This document shows positions 23,648 to 34,893 of a stretch of 64,000 bases of DNA, in pieces. This stretch comes from Anoplopoma fimbria (Eukaryota; Chordata; Actinopteri; Perciformes; Anoplopomatidae). The stretch is from contig NC_072460.1 of assembly GCF_027596085.1 (NCBI RefSeq), positions 6,960,512-7,024,511 of the forward strand, in the 5' to 3' direction. Made by a program: the position numbers and the translations under genes. Every line of letters begins with the position of its first letter. Position 1 is the first letter of the stretch. Under the pieces are notes generated by a model. The model ran no database searches and was not told where the DNA came from. It was given only the letters and a program-made list of their open reading frames with translations.

Positions 23648-25543
23648 TGTAGTGGCCAATAGTCCGAAAAATCCCCAAAACAAACTTAAATCAAAGGGCC
23701 ACTGACGCACCATGGGTTTGTGGTTTACGCAGGAAAGATAATTGTCCAAACAGAATTCTGTGTTTCTGATGATTTATTTGGTCCAACAAACAAGGCAAAC
23801 AAACAAAAGAACAAAGGAAATCCTGTCGCTCACTCTCCTGCGCTGGTAAAAAAAACATAGGCCCACCCCGGTGCATGCTGGTCCTATACCTGCCTACTCC
23901 TATATACAACCACAGGTGCCCATAGTGTTACCCAATTCAAAACAAATGACCAAACCAAAAACTAAGTATACTAAACAACAACAAAAATATTAAACTAAAC
24001 GAATGACCATCAATAGAAAAGCTATCTTAATATATCAAACAATCTAACCTAAATAAGAATACATCTAGAATAAATAAATTCTAGATGTTTCCAATAGCAG
24101 ACAGAGCTTTGTCACGGGCCTCTCCAGAATGCTCTCCAGACCCTTTGTATCTGGTCTAACATCTAAAACTTTCCCCATCATCCAAGACCCTCTTGGAGCT
24201 GTGGCGTCCGCAACAAGGACAATGTCTCCAGTAGTGAGGCTTCTTCTTGGCCTTATCCATTTCTGTCTCTCTTGCATCATAGGTAGGTACTCAGAAATCC
24301 ATCTTTTCCAGAAAAGTTCAGCCATGTACTGTATTTGCTTCCACCTTTTCCTAATGTATAGAGCACTTTGATCAAACAGTCCAGGTGATATTATTGGTTT
24401 GCCCTTTAACATTAGGATGTGGTTTGGTGTGAGAGCTTCAATGTCATTTGGGTCGTCTGAGAACTTTTGTGATGGGTCTGTCATTGAGTATTGCTTCAAC
24501 CTCACAGAAAATGGTCTGGAGCCCTTCATCATCCAGAATTTGCTGTTGAAGTACTGAGGTGAGAACACTTTTCACTGAACGAATCAGGCGCTCCCAGGTG
24601 CCGCCTTGATGGGAAGCTGCTGGAGTGTTAAAGTTCCATTTTATGTCAACCTGGACCAGCGCGCTTTGAATATTGCCATGGTTCAGAACAGCTAGACTTT
24701 CCTTCAGCTCTCGGTTGGCTCCAACAAAGTTAGTGCTGTCATCAGACCTGATAGACTGGACCTCGTCTACAGATGAACCTTCGTACTGCATTTATACAGG
24801 AGTCTGTGTCCAGTGTGTATGCCACTTCCAAGTGCACAGCGAGACTGGCAAGACAGGTCAAAAGCACTCCATATCTTTTAAGAAGACTTCATCCTCTTTT
24901 AACAATGATGGGCCCAAAATAGTCAACTCCAACATTTGTGAAAGGAGCCTCGTCAGGCAACACTCTATCCTCAGGCAAGTCTGCCATCTTCTGTTCACCA
25001 AGTTTTCCTCTGTTGCGTCTACAAAGAACACAAGTCAGATTTGACTTTCCTGGCAGCAGAGTTTGCGTTAATGATCCAGTACTGTTGCCTTAGCCTGGAC
25101 AGCATGTGATTTCTTCCCACATGTCCCAGTTGATGGTGGATACATGCAGGTCTTTGGACAAAATGACTGGATGTTTGGATTCTGCTGGCATTGCCGCTTT
25201 ACTTAACCGACCACCAAATCTGAGGATTCCATCATCCATTACTGGGTCCAGTTTGTACAGTGGACTTTCTTTGGGAACGTTTTTAAAGCTACCCTTCAGT
25301 GAGGCAATTTCAGCTTTAAACTTGTGTCTTTGTATGTATTGAATGATGGCTTTGTCCAAGATCTTCAGGAGTCAGGCTTTGTGTGGCTTTAAAGCTCTGA
25401 ACTCTTCTTTTCACTTTATCTTCTTGTATCTCCAGATTGTCCTTTTTGAGGACAACCTAAATAAGCAAACATCTAGAATAAATAAACAATATTACTTATG
25501 CATAGAATAACTAGATACTAATATCCTATAAATAGCTCCTACA
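23648..25543 (-). mobile_element. Truncated BEL/Pao-type LTR retrotransposon
   Basis: The element runs from TGTAGTGGCC to GCTCCTACA, so both ends are complementary TGTAG/CTACA. It is flanked on each side by GACTC (23643-23647 and 25544-25548), the 5-bp duplication typical of LTR elements. A segment near its left end (about 24035-24075, ACCTAAATAAG..CATCTAGAATAAATAA) recurs near its right end (about 25455-25485), as expected of LTR parts. The only coding remnant is the integrase region of pol on the minus strand (next entry). gag, protease, reverse transcriptase and RNase H are absent, so it is an internally deleted, dead copy. Confidence 0.8.
24065..25450 (-). pseudogene. BEL/Pao pol remnant: integrase domain only, frameshifted
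   Basis: Read on the minus strand. The region before integrase (about 25450-25360) is readable as ..KVKRRVQSFKATQSLTPEDL. It is followed by 25359-25090 with YKLDPVMDDGILRFGGRLS and AAMPAESKHPVIL. Next come a CVLCRRNRG half zinc finger near 25020 and the core start VGVDYFGPI, which holds the first catalytic Asp. Frame 24791-24444 has [12 protein letters not shown] (second Asp), HQGGTWERLIRSVK and CEVEAILNDRP (Glu). After a one-base frameshift near 24450, frame 24568-24065 has ALTPNHILMLKG, RRWKQIQYMAELFWKRW and GDIVLVAD, the C-terminal domain found in BEL/Pao integrases. Several frameshifts and a missing 5' half show that it is a pseudogene. Confidence 0.85.
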
Positions 25544-25548
25544 GACTC

Positions 25549-25892
25549 TGTCAGGCACCTTGGAAGGACTCAGAAGCGGACACAGAAAATGTCTCTTAGG
25601 TGAGTTTAAATGGCAAAATAAAAATGAAACAAGGATCAGGCAGAGGCAAAACAGTGGGAGGCCACAGCAAAAGTCCCTAAGGCTTGGAACAATGCTGGAG
25701 AGCTTGGTGAGAACACAAGACAATCTGGCAAAGGCTTGAGGGGGACTGAGGCTTAAATAGGGATCCTGATTGGCTTGATAATGGAGGTGATTGTTTGCAG
25801 GTGATGACACAGGCAGGTCAGCTCCAGGAGGACACACCCCCATAACCTGCAAAAACACCAGAGGGCAGGAGTACTGAGGTCAGGCTGTGACA
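25549..25892 (-). mobile_element. Solo LTR, distinct from the adjacent BEL element
   Basis: On the minus strand it begins TGTCACAGCCTGACC and ends GGTGCCTGACA, a TG..CA pair. It carries a TATTTAAG box complement near 25752, suitable as an LTR promoter. It is flanked by GACTC at 25544-25548 and 25893-25897. It contains no coding region. The sequence differs from the TGTAG-type ends of the neighbour, so it belongs to another LTR family, which I do not name. Confidence 0.6.
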
Positions 25893-26300
25893 GACTCTAC
25901 TTCTCTCTTGATTTATTCCCTCAGTAAACATTGTAAACATGAGTTTATGGTCTCTATCTTTAGTTTCAAGTCTTCTTCAATACAGCATGATGTTCATTTA
26001 GTAAATTATGCTCCATTTAGAGTCAAATAGACCATAAAGCAGAGTATGCTTTAGGGCGGGATTAATGTGATTGACAGGTCGCTGCCATGGCGTTTGTCCA
26101 GTCTTATAGTTGTCCATGTTTTTGTCTTAGAACTTTTTATTTTTTTCAAGTGTGTTTTCATTTAATGAAATACAATTGTAACATTTTTTATGTACTTTAT
26201 GTACCTCTAGTGTCGCCTCTGGTTGCAAAAAGACAAATTGGTACAGCCAAAATGCTGAAATTGAGGCTAAAAGCAGTGGGTGACGTCACTAATGTTTGGG
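25893..26300 (+). mobile_element. Family A dispersed element, copy 5, right part
   Basis: Continues copy 5 with TACTTCTCTCTTGATTTATTCCC, the CAGTAAACATTGTAAACATG, GTAAATTATGCTCC and TTTAGGGCGGG blocks, and ends near GGGTGACGTCACTAATG. The right half is more diverged than the left. Confidence 0.85.
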
Positions 26301-26693
26301 AATGTGCTGCATGGTTTTCACCAACTAAGTGAAGCCGGTGAGTGCTGTAAAAAGTAGAAGCTGGAGAAGTATCTTTGTTTTTAACCTGCCAAAGCGAGAA
26401 GATTTAAGATTTACGGGCAGCAGAGAAAACATGTCGGCAGACTTTACAACCATAACGCCTAAGCGTTCTTTTTACTAACATCGGAGACCATTGAATGAGA
26501 CTCCTGCTGTAATGTGTGAGTATCTGTTTGTCAGTTTATTGTTCTTTATTTTTAAAATGTATTTTAAATTGTAATCCTGCTAATAATCCCTAATAATCCC
26601 ACTTGCCTAGTGTGAAGATCAGTTGAGCAGTTCTTGTAATAAGCGATGAACACACAGACAGACAAAGAGAGATTATTTTCCCTATGCTTAGAT

Positions 26694-26789
<96 letters not shown>

Positions 26790-29160
26790 TACTATAGGGA
26801 CTGCTGCCGTTCACAGGGCTAATATGCATAGCGGCCTCACTCCTCCCGCTGGAGAAGATTAATCCTTTAGCCTGTAGTGGTGGCTGCCGGTTACCTTTTC
26901 ATCACTGTCGGCCGCTCCCACTTCCTTTCCCCTTCTCTCGTTCTTCTTCTCTTGTCTGTTTTTGGCATCACACCACATCTCTGCGATCGCCGACGTCCCC
27001 CCCGTCCCCCCCGTCCCGGTATCGTCTTTTTCTACTTCTGCAGCACTCCGGTGACCACAAACTCTTCTTCATTTTGGACAGCATCATTAGCAAATACATG
27101 AAGCTTTTTCTTATCTTTTTTCATCACCTAATTTTAGTCCTTAAACTCTTCTCTTATTGCCCTTTTCCACTTTTTCTATTCTTTGGCACTGTCCCTGCCC
27201 TCCTACATCGTTCCATGCATTAGAGTGTCCCCGGTGTCTTGTGTTTCATTTGAGTGAGCGATCAGTCTCCGGCGCTTTCGGAGCCCCTTTCAAGGCTGCC
27301 ATCCGTGTGACAATTAGGCCGGTAAATAAAGATAATGTGAGCCATCCGGGGTCCTTAACTGCTGCACCACAATTAACAGAACTGATTGGTGGGCAAAGCC
27401 TTCAACAAGGATGGTGGGGAGTAAGTGAGAGTGTTGGGGGGGGGAGGAGTGGAACTGCCCCGAACACAATCAGGTTTTTGGTGAATAAAACGGTACTTGT
27501 GTGGATTACACTACTTCCTCCCAAACTGGTGGCGTAATGTTTGTAACTTTGTGTCTTGTAGTTGTGTACAATCAAACATTGTTTTGATATTTTGTGCCAA
27601 TCGGAGCGCATTAGCTGCTCAGCTGACTCCACCCTCCTACACAAGAGGTATTACCTGGAGCCGCGAAGTTATCGAAACGGGAGCAAGCGACAAAAGAAAT
27701 CGCCGCACACTCCACAGAATGTCATGGCATTATCTTATCGCTGCGTCGGTGCCAGCGCCACCATTGCGCCTGCAAACGACTTTCATTTGCAGATGCAATC
27801 CATTAATGATTATTTATTAGGATTGGGAGGGAGGACAAATAGTTTTTCGTGCTGGAGGTCTTACTTTACCCGTCCTTAATTACTGCTTCTGTACATCCCT
27901 GGATACATCAGAGTAGCTTGCATTGGACCAGAGGGAGTAGAAGTGTAGTGGCTGAGTAAGAGAGGGGAAATATAGGATCATGGGGTGTTCCAGGGTTGGC
28001 AGGGCGTTAGCGTGCAGCTGAGGAGTGTTAGTCCGATGCCAACTCTCAGGGGTTCAGCCGCCGGCCAACGCCAAGACTTCTGTTTTCTCCAACACCTGTC
28101 CCACTGCAGCACTCCAGGAACCAGAGGTCCCATCTGCAAACCTGGCGACACCTGTGAAGGGGGAGGAGAGGAGGATAAAATCAACTGAGAATCAAACTTT
28201 CTATGTTTCTCGGTCTCTGAATCTCAATGGACCCACCGCGATCACAGGATTTGCTCAAAGGGAGGAAGTACATTTTTCACGACTTCAACAATAGCAAGGC
28301 GTCTTGACAGTGCTGACCTTTGGGTACGGCTGGGCTAAAATTCAATATGATAATCCTCTCTCAATGGAATGATATGATGAAATCAGATAATTGACAATAA
28401 CAAGCACATACTGACTCAAATTTCTCAGAAAATCTGATTATCTTGCACAAAAATGCCCGAGGGGTTAAACTAAGTAAGAATTTCGGTGAACTAGCATGTT
28501 CCCAACTTGCTAACGTGTAAGCTGTTAGCTCACTGCTAACTACACTTCACTTAAGTTTGATTACTTCCGGCCTCAGTTTGCGTTGGTTCAGGGGGCTCAC
28601 TGAACCCCCCTAGTGGCTGTAGCCAACAATGTATGAAGGAATTTTAATATCTTTATTATTTTCATAACACAGAACTAATCATTTTATAGTAATGAATATT
28701 TTCAACCTTGTTAGGTCTTCTTATTGACAGAATAAAAAAAACATTCTTTAATCTGCTTATTATAACATCCGACATTGTAGCCTACTTTTTTAACAGAAAA
28801 ACACACATTTTATGATGTGATATTTACTGTAAATCACACTCAAAATAGCCAACAGCTAGCTCCAGCCAGCTGCCACCTTATTAAGGTTTTTGTAGTGAAA
28901 TGAGCAGATTTTGTATAGCGCTTATGGCTCTTTCAAAGTGAGCAACAGGAGTAAACAGAAGCAGGACAACCGACAAAAGTTCAGCTGTAAACAAAATGAC
29001 TGTAATGTAATGTAAATGCTGCGCATTTAGAACGCTCCGATAGAAAACGATGCAATCAAAGAGATTTCATTGCAGAAACTCGCTTGCCTCGCATTGAGTT
29101 AGGACTTAGTGTAATGTGTACACAGAGCATTCCTAAACACTAGACCCCTATGTGTTTTAC
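26301..29160. other. Gene-free stretch with (GT)n and candidate regulatory blocks
   Basis: Contains the long (GT)n array at 26695-26788. Two blocks, about 27225-27380 and about 27690-27850, are unique, compositionally balanced and contain homeodomain-type cores (ACAATTAGG, ATTAATGATTATTTATTAGG). They are the best regulatory-element candidates in the window by texture. Open frames at 27157-27879 are not convincing as coding because they overlap in several frames without splice context or domains. Confidence 0.4.
26695..26788. repeat. (GT)n microsatellite, ~47 units
   Basis: Uninterrupted GT dinucleotide array. Confidence 0.97.
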
Positions 29161-29650
29161 CTTAGACTGTATTAGTGGGTAGACAAAGTCATAGTGACGT
29201 CATCCATTGGTTTGTGTACTGCTGTTTTGAAGCCTCAAGTTCAGTAAATTTGCTGTCGACATTTTGGATTACGGCCTAGCCATGTTGGTTTTTTTGCAAC
29301 CAGTGAACATAAGTTACCATATTTGGAATAAGGAGGAGTGACGTAGAGACGCCGTATACGGCTCTGGCAGTAGCCCCGCCCTAAAGCATGCCGTGCTTTA
29401 TGGGCTATTTGACTCTAAATGGACCATCATTTACTAAATGAACTTCATGCTGCATTGAAGAAGACTTGAAACTAGAGATTGAGACCATAAACTCATGTCT
29501 CATGTAAATAAAGTGAGAAGTTTTCATTTTCTCATAGATTAGTATACAACTGGAGGCGTTGCCCCCTGCTGGTCAGCAGAGAGAATGCAAGTTTAAAGAC
29601 ACTTCCGCATCGGCTTCACTCGGCAGCACCTGAGGTTGCCGCCTGGTTTT
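29161..29650 (-). mobile_element. Family A dispersed element, copy 6 (nearly complete, reverse)
   Basis: Starts CTTAGACTGTATTAG, a terminal-repeat end. It carries AGTGACGTCATCCATTGG, GGAGGAGTGACGTAGAGACG, TAAACTCATG and CGTTGCCCCCTGCTGGTC, and ends in the GAGGTTGCCGCCTGG block. It has the same order as copy 3, inverted, but lacks the second terminal repeat. Confidence 0.88.
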
Positions 29651-31165
29651 AAAATATATGCTAAGATTCATATTAGACACACCTACTGTTGGTCTACAAC
29701 CCTGTTTATGGAAATTCAGTTTCTACTGCAATTCCATCATTCACGCTGCATATTAGTCGGGATATGAAAATGCATGAAAAAAATGCCTCTGTTGTGCACA
29801 TTACATTCCCTCTGGATTTTTGTTTTGTTAACCCCCAACCTAGAAGTTAAACCCACTGCAAGTCACTGCAGGCTTTTACAGTAATATATATAACTGTGGT
29901 GCTTTCTGTAAGGACCCGGCCTGAATGCATTCAGAGAGCACTTAAAGGAACAATTCTTTCAAAATGAGAAAAGATTCAATACTCAGCTGACACAACGAAT
30001 GATGAAAGAAAGTATAACTATATTTCTTGTGCTGCACTGTGACACCAAAAGCCAAAACAAATACATTATGTGGCATTAAATTCAGTATTTTTTGGCGGGC
30101 GTACATTTAGCGTCCTCTTGTGCAGTGTGGCAACTAGCCAGTAGAAGAGGTTGAGGGTAGACACGCAGGCTGACATAAACTTCCCGTCTCTCACTAACTC
30201 CTTCTTCCCCGGTGCTACAGCAGAACACACAGTTCCACTCCGTCTGTCAGGTCCGCTGCAGCAGAGGACCGGGACACCAGCGAGGTGGAGACAAGCAGGA
30301 TCAATAGGGAGTTAAATTGAAGAATCTGTGCCCATTACTTTTCCTGTTTCCCCTTCTTTCTCCCTGTGAGCCAGTGACAAGGCTGCAGTCCCATCCACTC
30401 ATTTACAGAGCACACATGAGGCAAAGACTTTCTTAATTGAATCTTCTCTGTTGAGGGTGGAGAAGTATAGGTTCCAGAGAGGTACAGGCCAGTGCAAAAG
30501 TCAATGTGCGATTGAAAACTTCCTCTAAAATATCTCAAATTTCAGCACAATTGATGCCAAGTTAAAGCACATAAAGTCAATGCACCAGCGTCTCCCTTTA
30601 CTTAATGTCCGGCCCCTCCGTCCCCCGGTTCCACAGGCTCATTACTCATTTCACACCGAGCGACGGAGCAGAACAATTCAGGATCACATCTATTTCAATC
30701 TGAAATAATCACCCTCGTGAAATAAAATAAATTATGCAGCACTCAATAGCTCGGCGCCGGCCCCCCCTCTGTAATGATGCCAGCACATTATACTTAAAGT
30801 CACTGCGGAACTACTTGGTAGTTCACAGGAAGTGAACTACACTGTTCACAGGAAGCACCAATATTTGGTGGATTCAACAGACACATAAAAAAAAGATCCC
30901 CGACACGTATGCTGTATTTTTGCTGATTCTTCTAAAAATACATGATGTTCAAACCCGCCAGCAGGTTATGAGGTTCTGACTTGTTTGTTTAGGAGGTGAT
31001 AAAACAAATAAAGTTTATTCTGACTCAAACCTCAACCCCTCAAATCCCCAAATATAACATGTACTTCATCATTACTGCTAAGAGGACTTCAACAGTTTAT
31101 CCAACAGATTTGAGCCCAACATAGTCACAGCCAGGCTGTACTCTTGTTATAAGGTATGTATCAGC
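29651..31165. other. Gene-free stretch
   Basis: No coding exon is recognised. The block at about 30600-30800 (TTCACACCGAGCGACGG.., TAAATTATGCAGCACTC) is unique and has the look of a regulatory element. Nothing else is identified. Confidence 0.35.
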
Positions 31166-31755
31166 AGGGGTGGAAAGTAACTTAGTACATTTATTCAAGT
31201 ACTCTAATTAAGTACAATTTTGAGGGACATGCACTTTGTTTAAGTATATCCAATTTATGATACTTTCTACTTCTTATCTACTAAATGTCAGAGGTAAATA
31301 TTGTACTATTTGCTTCCCTTCATTTATTAAACAGCTATATTTAATAGTTGCTTTGATCTTAACTTTGATCAACTTATTAAAGAAGACATATTGGTATAGA
31401 TTGAAGGCAACACATACCCTCAGTGTGTCTTACTACTCAGGTTGGGGTTGAGTGAAGCTCTGCTGGGTTTAAGATTAGCTCAACATCGTAATGCAAACTG
31501 CACTCCAAAGAAAATACCACAAAGTCCAGATTTCTTTTTTTTGCTTAAGACAAAAAAGTTTATAACTTTGGGGACTTTGAAGTCTCCATAGTTTAACACC
31601 ATTTTGCATAGTGAGTAGCCTTTTTACTTACTTTTGATTCCTTAAGTATATTTCTCTGGTAATCCTTATGTGCTTTTACTCAACTAGACAGGACTTTTAC
31701 TTTATTCTTACACTGTGGTATTGTTGCCTTAGATTAGTAAAGGATCAACTACTTG
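31166..31755 (+). mobile_element. Dispersed non-autonomous repeat family C (GGGTGGAAAGTAACTTAGTA start)
   Basis: Starts GGGTGGAAAGTAACTTAGTA, with TACATTTATTCAAGTACTC, and ends with CACTGTGGTATTGTTGCC and TAGTAAAGGATCAACTACTTG. Partial relatives occur at about 39552-39612 (reverse) and 47066-47190. I recognise this pattern as a common fish interspersed repeat; its superfamily is not assigned here. Confidence 0.7.
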
Positions 31756-31870
31756 CTGTTTGTCAATAACATCTGTGTGTAAAACAGAGCTCTGAGTGAC
31801 TAATGTGCTTCATTCTGATCTAACCTGAAGATCCAAAAAACTGAAGATCCAAAAAAAAAAATGATAATGA

Positions 31871-32080
31871 TGATAATGTACTGTGTGCTGCAATAATGTA
31901 CTATATGCTGTAATAATGTACTACATGCTGTAATAATGTACAGTATGCTGTAATAATGTACTGTATGCTGTAATAATGTACTGTATGCTGTAATAATGTA
32001 CTGTATGCTGTAATAATGTACTGTATGCTGTAATAATGTACTGTATGCTGTAATAATGTACTGTATGCTGTAATAATGTA
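31871..32080. repeat. 20-bp minisatellite, 10.5 units
   Basis: Tandem array with unit TAATAATGTACTGTATGCTG and an exact 20-bp period throughout. The first four units carry substitutions (CTGTGTGCTG, CTATATGCTG, CTACATGCTG, CAGTATGCTG). The next six are identical, followed by a half unit. Confidence 0.97.
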
Positions 32081-32948
32081 TGCATGTACTAATATCTATG
32101 CTGTAATAAACTTAGTATCTCGTTAAACTTAATCTCTGAAACTTTACATCAGGAACCAAAACAGGTCATGGGCCTATAGCTGGCAGTGGGTCCCCCGATG
32201 CCATGGAAACCAATATATTTTAATGAGCCTGAGACCTGGGGCCAGACAGTCATTTTCTTATTTGGGTCACAGGCTGAAAAGTTGAATAACCTCTGCTATA
32301 AAATACATGGTATTTAATGGTATACTTGCAGCCTACAGTCTCCACTTATCACCCTGTGGACAAAGAGGTGTGGGGTTGATTTTACAGACCGGGGGTCACG
32401 CTGTGTAAAGAGGCCAGTGGAGATATGGTCAGTGATGAGTGTGGTCTATTTAAACGCCCTCAGGGTTGGACACTATCTTTAATTCCTTAACCAGCAGTTG
32501 GGCTGTTATCTGCTTCACACACCATTGGGTGACTGCAGGTCACATACACAAAGACAGAGTCTAGATGCCATACACGGGCATGGCGTTGGTGAATTAGTTT
32601 GTTTGTCCCTTCGGTGTGTTTCTCTGAGCGCAAACTTTTCCTCCCTCAGTCTACAAACCACCAGATACGTGGAATGATCGTACTAAAAAAATACATTTCA
32701 TATCAGCCTCATATCATCCACAATGACACAAGGTCAACGTTGAGAAACATTTGGTTAAGTTTAGGAAGCAAAAATACTTGGTTAAGTTGATTAAAAAATC
32801 ATGGTTTGGGTCAAAATGACAAACACATAACGTAATAACCTAATGAAACAACCGTAACAATGTAACTAGTGTGAAGACATAACAACTGCCTGGGCACAAG
32901 AGAAACAAGAGTAAAAACACAGTCAGTGTATAGTTAGAGTTCATTTCT

Positions 32949-33183
32949 GGTTGACACGGTGCTACGTAATAAACTTAAAGTTAATGTTACTTTTGGTTCA
33001 CACTGGAATACATGACAAGCGGAAGGTCAACATTTACTTTTGGTTCACATGGGACTGTGTAACAAACATTAAGTCAATCTAAAACTTTTGGTTCATTTGG
33101 CAACACATTAAGCGTTGGGTCAACTTTAACTTTATGTTAACACGGGCTACGTAACAAGCGTAAAGTCAACTTGCTGTTCACTC
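32949..33183. repeat. Degenerate ~47-bp tandem repeat, about 5 units
   Basis: Units start at about 32949, 32995, 33042, 33090 and 33135. Each has the pattern GGTTCACAC-GG--TACGTAACAA-C-TAAAGTCAA followed by ACTTTT, at 45-48 bp. Identity between units is moderate. The preceding 200 bp (TTTGGTTAAGTTTAGGAAGC.., CATGGTTTGGGTCAAAATGAC) resembles a fish dispersed repeat that is often arranged in tandem. Confidence 0.75.
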
Positions 33184-33673
33184 TTTCTTTATGTGTGTAT
33201 TTGTGTATTATTATACGTGTGTTTACATGTTACTTGCTCTGTGCGTGTTCGTTGTAATATGTATTTTTTTTTTTTTATTCCACATTTACATAAATGTGTC
33301 GATGGTTTGCGGAAACGTACAATGGCAACATTTCGTCATGGCGACTGGGCTGCTTCCCTACCACAGCTCCATCACCCCTGTGGCCACGTCACCATAAACC
33401 ACTAGAGGAACTGTTTTCTTCAGATAAAGAAATGTCTACATAATCTACCCATAGTTCATTGATCTTTGTCCTCAACAAAGTGTTAAACAAGTGTGTTTTG
33501 GCACAGAGCGGTGTTGTAAACCACGCAGTGAGGCAAAGGGAGTCATTCCAAGGCCTTTCTGAGGTGATATTTACTGGACCTCAGTGTTTGGTACCATAGA
33601 TCACAACAGACATGCCGTTTTATTTTGCTATTCTTCACATGAGTGAAATCATCTGGGTGTCTTTGAGGGACAC

Positions 33674-33757
33674 TGTCTAGTTTGTTTCACTTCATCTCTG
33701 TTCAGTTAAATCTGTGCGCAAATCACTAACAAGGTAGTATAGGGAGAAAAGGCCTTT

Positions 33758-33856
<99 letters not shown>

Positions 33857-33943
33857 ATGACAGGGAAATGAACCAGAGGAAATGAGTAGTCTGAGGGAAA
33901 AAGTGAGTAGCTGGTTTCTAATCTTGGAAACACTTAAAGAGTC
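33674..33943 (+). repeat. Local duplicate D1 around a (GT)n array
   Basis: The segment begins TGTCTAGTTTG, contains TGTGCGCAAATCACTAACAA, a (GT)n array of about 45 units (33760-33850), GAAATGAACCAGAGGA and TGGTTTCTAATCTTGGAAAC, and ends AAAGAGTC. A near-identical segment in the same orientation lies at 37640-37953. Confidence 0.93.
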
Positions 33944-34603
33944 AGACCGCTTGGCTGCGGTCCAGATCACTCCGTCATCGGCCCGCTCTCTCGTTTGCTT
34001 TCTGTGAATTTGTGAACGAGTGCTTCATAACTTCCCTTGCAACCTCTTCATCGCACTAAGTGTCATCAGTTTATCATTCAAAGCCAGCGCCACCCATACC
34101 AAAAGGAAGTAATATACTTTTTCTTATATTCTTGATACCGTGTGGTCATTTTTGTGACCGTTTATTATTTGTGTTGTATCGGACAGCAAGACATTAACAT
34201 TTATTTATTTTCGATATGTTAATAAGGTGGATCGGATATTGGGCACTCTTTTTTAAAATATAATTCAATAGTCAATAATGAAATAAAGAATTGTCCAACT
34301 TTGCAAATATCTGCCACACAAAAAACATTTAAAGCTCAACTTTTATGATTAAAATCTTCCACATTTACTGGGCCTGTCCTCACAAGCCACGGACAGACAG
34401 CATGTTGTGAGCAGGGTTAAAGAGTAAGAACCAAGACCCAGGAGCCTTACACCGGTACGTTTACATCCTGTAAATATACGTCAAATGACCACAACATCCT
34501 AACAGAGCATTTGGTTGGATGACACGTGATTTTTACACATTAGTAGGGGCACCGTGGAAACAACGCCAAAGGAAAGGCAACTAGGGTCCTTTGTCGCAAT
34601 ATT

Positions 34604-34893
34604 GGGCTGCACAGTAGTACAGCTAGCACTGTCGCCTCACAGCAATGGGGACGAGGGTTTGATCCCGGGGCTGGTCCAAAGACATGCAGCAATGGTTAAT
34701 GGATGTCTCTAAACTTCCCGTAGGTGTGGATGTGAGCGCGAGTGGTTGTCCGTCTACATATGTCAGCCCTGCTATTGTTTAACGATCCGTCCGGGGTGAA
34801 CCCTGCCTTCACCCAGTGACAGCTGAGAGCCGCTCCAGCACACAGGCGACCCTGAAAAGAATAAGCGATTCACAGAAAATGGATCGATGGATG
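34604..34893 (+). mobile_element. Dispersed fish repeat (GGGCTGCACAGTAGT type), internally shortened
   Basis: Starts GGGCTGCACAGTAGTACAGC, with CTAGCACTGTCGCCTCACAG and GATCCCGGGG, a tRNA-like B-box region. It continues with CCAAAGACATGCAG and GCCGCTCCAGCAC, and ends in GGATCGATGGATG. It is the plus-strand relative of 42872-43233 but lacks the stretch between the head and CCAAAGACATGCA. It is probably a SINE-like non-autonomous element. Confidence 0.8.
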
